Shown here: piece after piece, positions 33,916 to 42,165 of the stretch
Layout of the letters: the number at the start of each line of letters is the position of its first letter
How positions within the stretch are numbered: position 1 is the stretch's first letter
Origin: Mycobacterium sp. 1100029.7
GTDB taxonomy: Bacteria; Actinomycetota; Actinomycetes; Mycobacteriales; Mycobacteriaceae
Assembly: GCF_001665235.1 (NCBI RefSeq)
Contig: NZ_LZSC01000070.1
Span: 1 to 61,263, forward strand
Reading direction: 5' to 3'
Length of the DNA stretch: 61,263 nt
Program-made: the position numbers and the translations under genes
Notes under the pieces: generated by a model
Databases searched by the model: none
Told to the model about the DNA's origin: nothing
The model's input: only the letters and a program-made list of their open reading frames with translations

Positions 33916-35361
33916 TTGACGAGCACGAGGCACGCAGCAAACACCCGTGCGATCGCGACCGTCCTGGTGGTCTCGGCGGCGGCATTTCTGGCCAGCCTGG
34001 ACTTGTTCATCGTCAACATCGCGTTCCCCGATATCCGGAAGGCCTTCCACACCGACGACCTCGGTGTGATGTCGTGGATTCTCAACGGATACACCCTTGT
34101 CTTCGCGGCGTTTCTGAACCCCGCCGGCCGGCTCGGCGACCGCTATGGACATCGCCGGATCTTCCAGTGCGGGTTGGCGGTCTTCACCCTGGGATCCGCC
34201 GCATGCGGGCTTGCCGGGTCGTTCGCCATGTTGGTGGTGTTCCGCGTCGTCCAGGCATTCGGCGCCGCGATGCTGATGCCGAGTTCGCTTGCGCTGCTGA
34301 TGGCCGCGGTTCCGGCGGCGCGGCGTGCCGTGGCGGTGAGCACCTGGTCTGCGGTGTCCGCGATGGCCGCCGCGCTCGGACCGCCCGTAGGTGGCGTACT
34401 CGTCGAATTGTCTTGGCGTTGGATCTTTTTCGTCAACCTGCCGGTGGCTGCGGCGGCCCTGGCGGTCGCCCCCGTGGTGCTGGGCAAGTCGAGCGGCACC
34501 GGTGTCGGGGTTCCCGACTTGTTCGGGGCGCTGAGCCTGGTCGCGGGCGTGGGCACCTTGGTGTGGGTCCTGATCGAGCTGCCGGTGGCCGGCGTTGCCA
34601 AGATCGTCGCCGCGGTCGTGGGCGCCGGGTGCGCACTGGCACTGACGATCTGGCGTTCGCTACGTCACCCGGTACCGGCGTTGGATCTGGCCGCCGTGCG
34701 GGTGCTTCCGATGTGGTCCAGCTGCCTGGCACTGTTGCTGTTTGCCGCGGCGTTCGGGGCGATGCTGCTGGGCAGCGTCATGCTGCTCACCACGGTGTGG
34801 GGCAAGACGCCCGCCGCCGCCGGCTGGTGCCTGTCCCCCGGACCCGTGGTCGTGGTGCTTGTCTCACTGACCGTCGCCGGGCGGCTGATCGGCAGATTCG
34901 GTGTCGGCACGGTTGCGGCGATCGGGGCGACACTGTATGCGACGGGCATCGTGATCTGGCTGCTGCGGGTGGGACCCGAGCCGCACTACCTCGCGGATTT
35001 CCTTCCGGGACAACTGTTTACCGGAGCCGGCGTCGGGCTTGTCATGCCGAGTCTGTCCGCGGTCAGTGGCCTGGTGCTGCCGTCACACCGCTGGGGCGCC
35101 GGATCGGCGCTGACAAACACCGCCCGGCAATTGGGCACGGTGTTCGGCACCGCGATCCTGACCATGATCTACCAACCAGGCGTCGACCTGGCCGCCGTCC
35201 GGCGCGGGTGGGCGTTCATCGTCGCGGCAGCGGCCGCCTCGGCACTCATCGCGGTGGCGCTGGCAATCTGGTGGAAGAACTCCGGCGAAGAGTTGACTGA
35301 CTCTGTCGACGTCGGACACCATGACCTCAAGGCGCAGGAGGCGGGGAGGCGCAATGGCTGA
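33916..35361 (+). CDS. DHA2 family MFS drug efflux transporter
   Basis: A 481-aa, about 14-helix EmrB/QacA-type antiporter. ASLDLFIVNIAFPDI in helix 1 is the DHA2 signature (LD-TIVN-ALP class), GRLGDRYGHRR is motif A, and PPVGGVL follows motif C. The start is TTG 33916, with GAGGAAG upstream. Its stop overlaps the hemerythrin ATG by 8 bp, so the two are translationally coupled. It probably exports a toxic hydrophobic compound; the substrate is unknown. Confidence 0.91.
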   Translation: MTSTRHAANTRAIATVLVVSAAAFLASLDLFIVNIAFPDIRKAFHTDDLGVMSWILNGYTLVFAAFLNPAGRLGDRYGHRRIFQCGLAVFTLGSAACGLAGSFAMLVVFRVVQAFGAAMLMPSSLALLMAAVPAARRAVAVSTWSAVSAMAAALGPPVGGVLVELSWRWIFFVNLPVAAAALAVAPVVLGKSSGTGVGVPDLFGALSLVAGVGTLVWVLIELPVAGVAKIVAAVVGAGCALALTIWRSLRHPVPALDLAAVRVLPMWSSCLALLLFAAAFGAMLLGSVMLLTTVWGKTPAAAGWCLSPGPVVVVLVSLTVAGRLIGRFGVGTVAAIGATLYATGIVIWLLRVGPEPHYLADFLPGQLFTGAGVGLVMPSLSAVSGLVLPSHRWGAGSALTNTARQLGTVFGTAILTMIYQPGVDLAAVRRGWAFIVAAAAASALIAVALAIWWKNSGEELTDSVDVGHHDLKAQEAGRRNG

Positions 35362-35923
35362 CATCACCATGTTGATCCTGCGCGACCACGACTGGTTTCG
35401 CGAACAGTTCGCCAAGCTCGACGAACTGCAAGCGCAGACGCCGCTCAACATCCGGGCGCTGCAGCGCGTGTGGCAGCCGCTGGCCGACAAGCTCGACGTG
35501 CACGCCTACATCGAAGAGAAGATCTTCTATCCGCAACTTCTCCAGCGCGGTTCCGACGATCCCGAAGGCGAAACCCTGGACGCCATCGGCGATCACAACG
35601 ACATTCGCGACGGCGTGCGTGACGCCAACGCGGCCGGTCTCGGCTCAGACCCGTGGTGGGCCGCGGTCGGCCGCACCCGGGTGGCCAACGACGACCATAT
35701 GGGCGAAGAAGAACGCGAAGGCCTGGCGGACTTTCGCCGCAACGCCCCGGCCGGCCTGCGTGAAGCGCTCGGACGCCAGTACCGGGATTTCATGGCTGCG
35801 CACCCCACCACAAAGGGGCTCGAGATTGTCGACCGCGACCCCCAGGACTACGTCGAAAGCGTCGCGAATCCGTCGAAGCCGGCGGACTATTCACTTGGCA
35901 TCGGCAGCCTGAAAGGCCAATGA
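35354..35923 (+). CDS. Hemerythrin HHE-domain protein
   Basis: A 189-aa four-helix di-iron protein. Iron-ligand candidates are LRDHDWFREQF (His), HAYIEEKIFYP (His and Glu), IGDHNDIRDGV (His), and VANDDHMGEEEREGL (His with Glu/Asp). The C-terminal 50 residues extend beyond the bundle. Mycobacterial relatives respond to oxygen, NO or peroxide. The start is ATG 35354, with GGGGAGG ahead, overlapping the efflux gene. Confidence 0.92.
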   Translation: MADITMLILRDHDWFREQFAKLDELQAQTPLNIRALQRVWQPLADKLDVHAYIEEKIFYPQLLQRGSDDPEGETLDAIGDHNDIRDGVRDANAAGLGSDPWWAAVGRTRVANDDHMGEEEREGLADFRRNAPAGLREALGRQYRDFMAAHPTTKGLEIVDRDPQDYVESVANPSKPADYSLGIGSLKGQ

Positions 35924-35925
35924 AC

Positions 35926-36807
35926 TCAGTTCTGCCGGCCGGCCAGCTCGGCGACGAAACGGTCGAGGAAGCCCTCCAGGGCACCTGCGCCCGTCGGCCG
36001 AATGACGAATTTCGTCAACCCGGCGTCGATATAGGCATCGAGTCGCCGATGCAGCTGGTCCCAACTTCCGGCGATCAGATCGGCGGGATCGACGTCGGGA
36101 CGGCGCCGTCGGGAGGCCGCGACCAACTCGGCGGGCAGCTCGCCGTCTGCGACGCCCAGCGAAATACCGAAGTGGTCCGGCTCGATCTGTCGTCCGGCAA
36201 GCTCGGCGGCCTGCTCGATCGCCTGGCGCCCAGCCCGCGCCTCCTCGGGAGTTAGGAAGCTCCCCAACCAGCCATCCGCCAACGTTCCGATGCGCCGGTA
36301 CGCGGCCGGCGCCGAGCCACCAAGCCAAATATCAAGAGGTGGAACAGGTTTCGGAGTGATGACGACGTCGTTGACGGTGAAATGGCGGCCCTGATAGCTG
36401 GCTGGGGCTTCGGTCAGCACCGCCCGCAACACCCGCAATGATTCGTCGAACACCGAAGCGCGTTCTCCCTGCGGCACGGTGAATATTTCGCGTTCGGCCG
36501 GAATCGCGGAGCGTAGTCCAAAGGCCGGAAGAACGCGCTTGGGAGCAAGCGCCGCCAGCGATGCCAGCTGCTTGGCCACCAGCACCGGATGGCGCCCCGG
36601 CAGCACCGCCACCGACGTGCCCACCTTCAACCGGGTGGTGCGGGCCAGCGCGTAGGCCATGCCCACCATCGGATCGACCGTGGGCGCGTACACCAGCTCG
36701 GAGAACCACAGCGAGTCCACGCCGTTGGCCTCCAGGTGATCGACGATCCCGGCCAACTGGCCGGGGGCGCTGTCCGCGCCCAACCCCACGCCGAAACGAA
36801 TCTTCAC
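35926..36807 (-). CDS. LLM class F420-dependent oxidoreductase (predicted)
   Basis: A 293-aa luciferase-like protein: RFGVGLGADSAPGQLAGIVDHLE, SLWFSELVYAPTVDPM, TRLKVGTSVAVLPGRHPVLVAKQLASL and PLDIWLGGSAPAAYRRIG. The short length and the PGRHP-LVAKQ-ASL block fit the F420-dependent mycobacterial subgroup. The start is GTG 36807, with GGAGGGAG upstream. It is convergent with the hemerythrin gene (2 bp gap) and divergent from the SnoaL-like gene at 36839, so the 31-bp gap must hold both starts. Confidence 0.87.
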   Translation of the reverse strand: MKIRFGVGLGADSAPGQLAGIVDHLEANGVDSLWFSELVYAPTVDPMVGMAYALARTTRLKVGTSVAVLPGRHPVLVAKQLASLAALAPKRVLPAFGLRSAIPAEREIFTVPQGERASVFDESLRVLRAVLTEAPASYQGRHFTVNDVVITPKPVPPLDIWLGGSAPAAYRRIGTLADGWLGSFLTPEEARAGRQAIEQAAELAGRQIEPDHFGISLGVADGELPAELVAASRRRRPDVDPADLIAGSWDQLHRRLDAYIDAGLTKFVIRPTGAGALEGFLDRFVAELAGRQN

Positions 36808-36838
36808 CCGCGTCTCCCTCCGCCCTACTATCCGAACC

Positions 36839-37354
36839 ATGACCGATAGCGACGTCATGGCCATCACTTCACTGGTGAACCTCTACGGGCTGGCGGTCGA
36901 TTCCCAGCGATGGGAATTGTTCGACCGGATTTTCGCCGCCGACGTCGACGCCGACTACGGCCCGACCTCGCGTTGGACCGGTCGCGCTCAGTTCAAGTCG
37001 GAGTTCGCGGCGTTCCACGATCCGTTCGATTCCACCCAGCACTCGATGACCACGCACGTCGTCTGTGTCGACGGCGACCGCGCCCACAGCTTCTGCAACG
37101 GCGGCTGGCGGCTGCTGCGCAACGCCGTCGACGGGAACCCGCTCTGGGACGGCACCGGTTGGTACGACGACACGTGGGCGCGAACCAGCGAGGGCTGGCG
37201 GATCACTCACCGGGTCTGCCGCATCACCTGGTGGAGCGGCAACTCGGCCGTCAACGAAACGATTCCCGGCGTCACGTTCGACCTGGCTACCACGGTGCTG
37301 CGACACGAGGCCGACGCCGGACGCGTCGGAATCCTCACTGCCATGTTGGGGTAA
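36839..37354 (+). CDS. SnoaL/NTF2-like protein
   Basis: A 171-aa single-domain protein with the NTF2-like cone fold: ITSLVNLYGLAVDSQRWELFDRIFAADVDADYG is the usual N-terminal helix-strand, followed by GRAQFKSEF, THVVCVDGDRAHSFCNGGW and WARTSEGWRITHRVCRITWW. Such proteins are polyketide-cyclase-like or small dehydratases and isomerases; the substrate is unknown. It starts at ATG 36839, 31 bp from the divergent LLM gene, and ends 4 bp from the convergent NTF2-like gene. Confidence 0.86.
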   Translation: MTDSDVMAITSLVNLYGLAVDSQRWELFDRIFAADVDADYGPTSRWTGRAQFKSEFAAFHDPFDSTQHSMTTHVVCVDGDRAHSFCNGGWRLLRNAVDGNPLWDGTGWYDDTWARTSEGWRITHRVCRITWWSGNSAVNETIPGVTFDLATTVLRHEADAGRVGILTAMLG

Positions 37355-37358
37355 CGCC

Positions 37359-37772
37359 TCAGGCGGTGGCGAACTTGTCCGCCAGTTCCGCAGCTTCCCG
37401 CTGGATGCGGTCGAACTGCGCACCCATCGCGTCGGCCAGCGCCGTCGCCCCCGACAGGGGTCGCACCATGACCATGAAGTCGTCGATCAAGCCGTTTTCG
37501 TCGAAGTGCAGGAAGTCGCACCCGGTGATCTTCTTGCCCGCGACGGTCGTCTCGAATACGAGCGCATGGTCGCGGCCGTCGCTGCCGGCGATCTCGCGGA
37601 TGTAGTGGAAGTCCTCGAAGATCCGCAGCACCCCACGCAGGATCGCCGCGGTGATCGGCTTGCCGGCATAGGGCTTGAAGGCCACCGGGCTGGTGAACAC
37701 GACATTGTCGGCCAGCAGTGCCTGGATGGTGGCCTCATCGCGGTCCTCGACCGCCTTTCGGAACGGGTGCAT
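37359..37772 (-). CDS. Nuclear transport factor 2 family protein
   Basis: A 137-aa NTF2-like protein: MHPFRKAVEDRDEATIQALLADNVVF, SPVAFKPYAGK, HALVFETTVAG, GCDFLHFDENGLIDDFMVMVRPL. The last is the usual strand pair of limonene-epoxide-hydrolase-like members. It starts at ATG 37772, 4 bp after the TetR stop, so it is co-transcribed with the regulator. Its function may relate to the flavin hydroxylase across the divergent promoter. Confidence 0.88.
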   Translation of the reverse strand: MHPFRKAVEDRDEATIQALLADNVVFTSPVAFKPYAGKPITAAILRGVLRIFEDFHYIREIAGSDGRDHALVFETTVAGKKITGCDFLHFDENGLIDDFMVMVRPLSGATALADAMGAQFDRIQREAAELADKFATA

Positions 37773-37776
37773 CAGA

Positions 37777-38334
37777 TCATGGTGCCGGATGCGAGAGGTA
37801 ATGCATGAACACCGGTCGCAGCCATTCGACAAGCCGGGCGTCGTCGATGTCGACCAGGGGCGGGATGCACAGGATGTAGCGGGCCGTCGCCAGGCCGAGG
37901 AGTTGCGATCCGACCAAGGCGGCGCGCTCGGGAGCGTGATCCGGGACCACAGCGGCCAACGCCGGGGCCACCTGATCGACGAACACCGCCAGCAGCGCGT
38001 CCGCGGCGCCGCGGTTGGTTGCGGCCGCGCGCAGCATCGGCAGCAGCGGCCCCTCGGGTCCCCACACGCCGATGAACAGCGGCAGCAGCAGATCCGCGAC
38101 CCGGTCAGGCGCAATGCCTGAGAGATCGGGGAACTTGACCTCGAATCGAGAAGCCGCGGCAAAGAGCTTGGCCTTGCTGCCGAAGTAATGCATGACCAGC
38201 GCAGGATCGACTCCGGCGGCCGACGCCACCGAACGGATGGTGGTGCGTTCGAAGCCGTGGGTCCCGAATTGTGAACGCGCCGTGGTCAGGATCGTCGACC
38301 GTGTGGCCTCTCCATCCCGGACTTTCGACGGCAT
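37777..38334 (-). CDS. TetR family regulator controlling the adjacent flavin hydroxylase locus (predicted)
   Basis: A 185-aa repressor: TRSTILTTARSQFGTHGFER, TTIRSVASAAGVDPALVMHY and FGSKAKLFAAA form the TetR HTH. ATG 38334 was chosen rather than ATG 38364 because the palindrome at 38348-38361 then lies just upstream and not inside the gene. Twin operators occupy the divergent gap to the gene at 38429, so it probably represses itself and the hydroxylase unit. Confidence 0.9.
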   Translation of the reverse strand: MPSKVRDGEATRSTILTTARSQFGTHGFERTTIRSVASAAGVDPALVMHYFGSKAKLFAAASRFEVKFPDLSGIAPDRVADLLLPLFIGVWGPEGPLLPMLRAAATNRGAADALLAVFVDQVAPALAAVVPDHAPERAALVGSQLLGLATARYILCIPPLVDIDDARLVEWLRPVFMHYLSHPAP

Positions 38335-38347
38335 GTGCGCAGTGTAT

Positions 38348-38361
38348 TCAACAAATGTTGA
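38348..38361. promoter_or_regulatory. TetR operator copy 1 (TCAACA-AA-TGTTGA)
   Basis: Perfect 6-bp arms around a 2-bp spacer, 14 bp upstream of the TetR ATG at 38334. It shares the TTCAACA-NN-TGTTGA core with copy 2, 29 bp away. Confidence 0.7.
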
Positions 38362-38390
38362 CATGGCACATAGCGCGGCCTACCGTTTGA

Positions 38391-38408
38391 GTTCAACAAC
38401 TGTTGAAC
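38391..38408. promoter_or_regulatory. TetR operator copy 2 (GTTCAACA-AC-TGTTGAAC)
   Basis: Perfect 8-bp arms around a 2-bp spacer, 21 bp upstream of the ATG at 38429. Together with copy 1 it brackets the divergent promoters, the expected layout for a repressor that controls both directions. Confidence 0.75.
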
Positions 38409-38428
38409 TCAATTCAGGGGGTGCGGGC

Positions 38429-38836
38429 ATGGTCGTGACAGCCATCCAGATCGGACTCGACCCGGACGTGATCGATTACTCCTCGCCGGACTTCGCGCAG
38501 TTTCCCGGCTTGTCGAGGGAGAAGCTGCGCACTGCCAACAACGACAATGTCGTCGCGTTGCGCGCTGCGGGCTACCACGTCGACAACTGCCTGATCGACT
38601 TCGGCCAGGCGGGGGCCGATAAAGCGCGCCACTGGCTGAAAGCCAAGCACTACGACGCGGTGCTGATCGGCGCCGGAGTGCGGCTGATCGTCGGCAACAC
38701 GCTGCTGTTCGAGTCGATCGTGAACGCCGCGCACGTGGCCCAGCCCGGCTGCCGCTTCGTGTTCAACCGCGCGGCCGTGGCGACTCCCAACGACATCCGC
38801 CGTTGGTACCCGCATCCGGAGGCGGTGGCGCGATGA
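38429..38836 (+). CDS. Hypothetical protein, 135 aa, coupled to flavin hydroxylase
   Basis: Not recognised. A soluble 135-aa protein, IQIGLDPDVIDYSSPDFAQF at the N-terminus, then LREKLRTAN-like helix, AAGYHVDNCLIDFG, YDAVLIGAGVRLI and FVFNRAAVATPNDIRRW. The alternation of hydrophobic strands and helices suggests a small alpha/beta (Rossmann-like) fold. The stop overlaps the hydroxylase start as ATGA, and a TetR operator lies 21 bp upstream, so it is the first gene of the regulated unit. Possible roles are accessory or substrate-handling, but this is inference. Confidence 0.8.
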   Translation: MVVTAIQIGLDPDVIDYSSPDFAQFPGLSREKLRTANNDNVVALRAAGYHVDNCLIDFGQAGADKARHWLKAKHYDAVLIGAGVRLIVGNTLLFESIVNAAHVAQPGCRFVFNRAAVATPNDIRRWYPHPEAVAR

Positions 38837-40320
38837 CTACGCAGCACGCCGACGTGCTCGTTGTCGGCGCCGGGCCGACGGGTCTGACCGCCGCTGGTGA
38901 CCTTGCGCGCTCGGGGCGTTCGGTCACCGTGCTGGAGCGCTGGCCCACGGTGAACCCGTCCAGCCGCGCCTTCGCCACCATGGCCCGCACGCTCGAGGTG
39001 CTCGATGCGCGTGGGCTCGCCGACGACCTGCTGGCACGCGCGCACCAGGCACCCGGCGTCACGATCTTCGGCGGCGCCCGCATCGATCTCACGCATCTGG
39101 ACTCGCGCTATCGGTTCGTGATGGTTACGCCACAGACCAACGTGGATCGCGCGCTGGCCGAGTACGCCGTCGCGCAAGGCGCCGACATCCGGCGTGGCTT
39201 CGAAGTGATCGGCCTGCAGCAGGATGCCGACGGGGTGACGGTGACCGCTCGGCCCGACGACGATCGAGCGAGCGATCACATCCGTTGGCGCGCAACGTAT
39301 GTGATCGGCGCCGATGGTGCGCACAGTACGGTTCGCGCCCTCGTTGGTGCGGATTTCCCCGGCCGGACGATTTTGTCCTCGATCGTTCTTGCCGACGTCA
39401 AGCTCGCACACGGGCCAGCCGGGCGGGTGCTGAAGCTGGGTAGCAGGCGCAATGAGTTCGCGTTCCTGGCTCCATACGACGAGCGCGACGCCAGCGGAGC
39501 CTGGTACCGCGCGATGGTGTGGGACCGCGCCAATCAGCTGCCCGACAGCGCGCCCGTCGACTCCGGGGAGATCGCCGACGTCCTGATGCGGGCGTTGGAC
39601 ACCGATCCTGGATTGCTCGAGGTGGGGTGGAAGTCCCGATTCCACTGCGACGAACGCCAAGTCGCGCAGTACCGCCACGGCCGCGTATTTCTGGCCGGAG
39701 ACGCCGCGCATGTGCACTCCCCGATGGGCGGGCAGGGCATGAACACCGGCATCCAGGATGCGGCGAACCTCGCGTGGAAAATCGACGCGGTGCTGGCCGG
39801 CGCCGACGATGCCGTGCTCGATACCTATCACGACGAACGGCATCCGATCGGCAAGCGGGTTCTCCTGCAGTCCGGTCTGATGGCCCGCGGCATCACGCTG
39901 CGGCCGCGAATCGCCCGCGGGATGCGAAACCTGGTGGCACCCCGAATTCTTCGGGTACCCCGGGTCCGCGACGCGGTCGCCGGAAGTTTCGCGGGAACAA
40001 CGTTGCGTTATGCCCACCGCAGTGACGAGGGGTCTGTGGTGGGCACCCGCGCGACGCAGATCCCGTTGCGGTCCGGGCGACTCACCGAGTTGCAACGGCT
40101 CCCCGGCTTCGTTGTGGTTCGGGAGCGGGGCACACCCGCGTTAGCCGCGGCCGGCCTCCTGCAGGCCGAACGGGCCGACGACGGTCCGGCGCTGCTGGTG
40201 CGCCCCGATGGCTATATCGCCTGGGCGGGCAACTCGGCCGATGGGTCCGCCTGGACCGCGGCACTCGCGCGCTGGACCGGTCGCACCGCTGCCGGCCAGA
40301 TCAACTGTGTGTCGCGGTGA
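38833..40320 (+). CDS. FAD-dependent aromatic hydroxylase (PheA/TfdB-like monooxygenase)
   Basis: A 495-aa class A flavoprotein monooxygenase. The N-terminal dinucleotide motif is VLVVGAGPTGLTAAGDLARSG; VIGADGAHSTVRALVG is the DG motif; HGRVFLAGDAAHVHSPMGG is the GD motif with GQGMNTGIQDAANLAWK after it. The C-terminal thioredoxin-like tail ends with LVRPDGYIAWAG. It should hydroxylate an aromatic or polyketide-like substrate using NAD(P)H. ATG 38833 has a GGAGG site and overlaps the upstream gene. The 3' end overlaps the convergent reductase gene by 20 bp. Confidence 0.93.
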   Translation: MTTQHADVLVVGAGPTGLTAAGDLARSGRSVTVLERWPTVNPSSRAFATMARTLEVLDARGLADDLLARAHQAPGVTIFGGARIDLTHLDSRYRFVMVTPQTNVDRALAEYAVAQGADIRRGFEVIGLQQDADGVTVTARPDDDRASDHIRWRATYVIGADGAHSTVRALVGADFPGRTILSSIVLADVKLAHGPAGRVLKLGSRRNEFAFLAPYDERDASGAWYRAMVWDRANQLPDSAPVDSGEIADVLMRALDTDPGLLEVGWKSRFHCDERQVAQYRHGRVFLAGDAAHVHSPMGGQGMNTGIQDAANLAWKIDAVLAGADDAVLDTYHDERHPIGKRVLLQSGLMARGITLRPRIARGMRNLVAPRILRVPRVRDAVAGSFAGTTLRYAHRSDEGSVVGTRATQIPLRSGRLTELQRLPGFVVVRERGTPALAAAGLLQAERADDGPALLVRPDGYIAWAGNSADGSAWTAALARWTGRTAAGQINCVSR

Positions 40321-41356
40321 TTGCGTTGAGGCCCAACAGCTCTGCCAGCTGGCCGGCTGAATAGCGTCCAGGCCCGAGACCGTCGTGCACGGTGGCGCGT
40401 GCGGCCCGGGCCAAGGCGGTGTTCAGCGGGGCGGCGATGCCGTGCCGATGAGCGATGCGGACGATCTCTCCGTTGAAAAAGTCGGTCTCGACATTGCCGG
40501 TCTGTCGACTCAACGACTGCCAGGTGGAATTGCTTGGGCCGGTGTGCGATCCGGGTACCGGCCGTATCGTGGGCCCGTCGGCACGCGTCGCCGTCGATAC
40601 CTCGAACGAGACGAACTCGATTCCGGCTTGCCGCAACACGTTCTCGCCCTCACGACGCAGCGCGGCCACCACCTCGCCGGCCGTGTCGGCGGTCAGGGCG
40701 CCGACGGCGTTGCCCAGATTGCTCAGCAGCTTGTTGTACTTCCAGGGTGCGACGTCGTCAGGAGTCCGCACCCGCACGCCCGCGGGCGTCCATGTCCGGG
40801 CGAGCCCCGCCAGCAGGTCGATATCGTCTTGGGTTTGCAGGGATGCGGGCCATCGCGAGATGTGGAACTGCCCGACCACCGGCCACGCCCGCACGACGAC
40901 CTCACCGGGCTCGAGGTGTACGGCCGGCAACCAGACGCAGATCCCGAACACCCGCCGGAAATAGCGCAGCGTTTTTTCTTCTGCGGCAACGCCATTGGTG
41001 GCGGTCATCGCGGGCAGCCGCTCGCCGGCGGTCCCGAGGACACCGTCGTCGCCCTGGACGGGCCGGTCCGCCCATTCCTGCAGCGCCGCATCGAGTTGCT
41101 GGGTTTTGGTGGCGAACACCAGGACATCCCGATCGTTCAGCGCGACATCCTCGGGTCGCGCCGCCGCGGTGACCGCGACGCGCAACGTTCCGTCGGGAGT
41201 TCTCAGCGTGAGGCCATCGGCCGCCAGGACCTCCGCGTGCCGGCCACGGGCAACCAGCACCGCCGGGATACCGGCGCGCGCCAGCACCCCGCCGACCGTT
41301 GCGCCGATCGCGCCGGCGCCGATGATCACGTATCGATGCTCGTCTGGTTCAGACAA
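40301..41356 (-). CDS. Ketopantoate reductase-like (ApbA/PanE family) oxidoreductase
   Basis: A 351-aa NAD(P)-dependent reductase. The Rossmann motif is YVIIGAGAIGATVGGVLARAG; LVFATKTQQLDAAL and APWKYNKLLSNLGNAVGAL are the PanE-type substrate and hinge segments, with the catalytic Lys probably in WKYNKL. The C-terminal domain has NGEIVRIAHRHGIAAPLNTAL. It is longer than typical PanE (about 300 aa) and is not beside pantothenate genes, so another 2-keto acid substrate is possible. The start is ATG 41356. Confidence 0.9.
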   Translation of the reverse strand: MSEPDEHRYVIIGAGAIGATVGGVLARAGIPAVLVARGRHAEVLAADGLTLRTPDGTLRVAVTAAARPEDVALNDRDVLVFATKTQQLDAALQEWADRPVQGDDGVLGTAGERLPAMTATNGVAAEEKTLRYFRRVFGICVWLPAVHLEPGEVVVRAWPVVGQFHISRWPASLQTQDDIDLLAGLARTWTPAGVRVRTPDDVAPWKYNKLLSNLGNAVGALTADTAGEVVAALRREGENVLRQAGIEFVSFEVSTATRADGPTIRPVPGSHTGPSNSTWQSLSRQTGNVETDFFNGEIVRIAHRHGIAAPLNTALARAARATVHDGLGPGRYSAGQLAELLGLNAITATHS

Positions 41357-41479
41357 GTGACTCGCCCTCCGTTGGCCCCCCGGCTTCTCTTGGGCGAGAT
41401 TACGTCGGCCGCGGCGTAGGCGCCGCCCGCCGGAGCGGACCAGAGTGCGGACACGCTCCCGGCCCTGCCATTCCGGTCT

Positions 41480-41495
41480 GTAGTCACTCGACTAC
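41480..41495. promoter_or_regulatory. Inverted repeat upstream of TetR gene (GTAGTC-ACTC-GACTAC)
   Basis: Perfect 6-bp arms with a 4-bp spacer, 17 bp before the ATG of the TetR gene at 41512. A second near-palindrome overlaps the start codon and shares the GTAG/CTAC ends. Likely autoregulatory operator. Confidence 0.6.
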
Positions 41496-41503
41496 GGTGT
41501 AGT

Positions 41504-41519
41504 GTAGACATATGACTAC
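41504..41519. promoter_or_regulatory. Second inverted repeat overlapping the TetR start codon
   Basis: GTAGACATATGACTAC has palindromic ends (GTAG/CTAC) and centre (CATATG) with one mismatched pair. It contains the ATG start of the TetR gene at 41512, so a bound repressor would cover the start of a short or leaderless mRNA. Confidence 0.5.
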
Positions 41520-42087
41520 ACGCGGCGCAAGCCCCGGCGCTGCCCAGGAATCCGCCCCCACCGGTCGCGACGAGGTGACCGCCGCAATCCTGGACAGCGC
41601 CGCGGAGATGTTCGCCGAGCGCGGCCCCGCAGCAGCGTCGATTCGCGACATCGCGGCCCGGGCACACGTCAACCACGGCCTGGTGTTCCGCCATTTCGGG
41701 ACGAAAGAAAAGCTCGTCGCCGCCGTCCTCGATCACCTGGCCGCCAAGCTGACCACGCTGACCGACGGCGAGGCGTCGCCGGAGGAGATCGAGGCCGCCA
41801 CCTCACGCCAGTTACGGGTCATCGCGCGTGCGCTTCTCGACGGATTTCCGGCCGGCAAACTGCAGTCCAGCTTTCCGGCTGCCGCCAGACTGCTCGACGG
41901 CATCCGACCCGAGCATCAGAGCGAAGAGAGCGCACGGCTGGGAGCGGCGAATGCGATCGCCTTGTTGTTGGGTTGGCAACTGTTCGAGCCGTTCGTGCGG
42001 TCGGCGACCGGCCTGCACGACATGCCCAAGGAGAAGCTGCGCGAATCGATGTTCGCCGAGATGGCCCGGGTCGCCGAGCCGCACTGA
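41512..42087 (+). CDS. TetR family regulator
   Basis: A 191-aa regulator: AAILDSAAEMFAERGPAAAS, IRDIAARAHVNHGLVFRHFG and TKEKLVAAVLDHL give a clear TetR HTH. The ligand domain is short. There is no Shine-Dalgarno sequence; the ATG lies inside a palindrome, which fits a leaderless, autorepressed transcript. It is followed by a mini-ORF and a P450 on the same strand, so the P450 is its likely target and co-transcribed partner. Confidence 0.92.
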   Translation: MTTRGASPGAAQESAPTGRDEVTAAILDSAAEMFAERGPAAASIRDIAARAHVNHGLVFRHFGTKEKLVAAVLDHLAAKLTTLTDGEASPEEIEAATSRQLRVIARALLDGFPAGKLQSSFPAAARLLDGIRPEHQSEESARLGAANAIALLLGWQLFEPFVRSATGLHDMPKEKLRESMFAEMARVAEPH

Positions 42088-42138
42088 GGTCCGATCCTGG
42101 GTAGTCTGAACGGGCGTCGAAGCCCCGAGGAGGCGCTG

Positions 42139-42165
42139 ATGTCCCGCACCGATTGGGCCAGCTGA
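42139..42165 (+). CDS. 8-codon mini-ORF abutting the P450 start (translational coupler candidate)
   Basis: ATG at 42139 follows a strong GAGGAGG site (42127-42133) and encodes MSRTDWAS, then TGA. The P450 ATG at 42166 follows the stop directly (TGAATG) and has no good ribosome-binding site of its own. Ribosomes loaded on the mini-ORF could restart on the P450. It may instead mark a misread P450 start, but its frame closes at once. Confidence 0.45.
   Translation: MSRTDWAS

Noticed and set aside
33519..35300. Long plus-strand frame of 593 codons across the DHA2 efflux gene
   Set aside because: Arg/Gly-rich shadow frame; the overlapping frame has a full 14-helix transporter with family motifs.
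42139..42165. True N-terminus of the P450 lying in the mini-ORF frame
   Set aside because: The frame ends in TGA directly before the P450 ATG, and P450 signatures fit a start at 42166; a base error would be needed.
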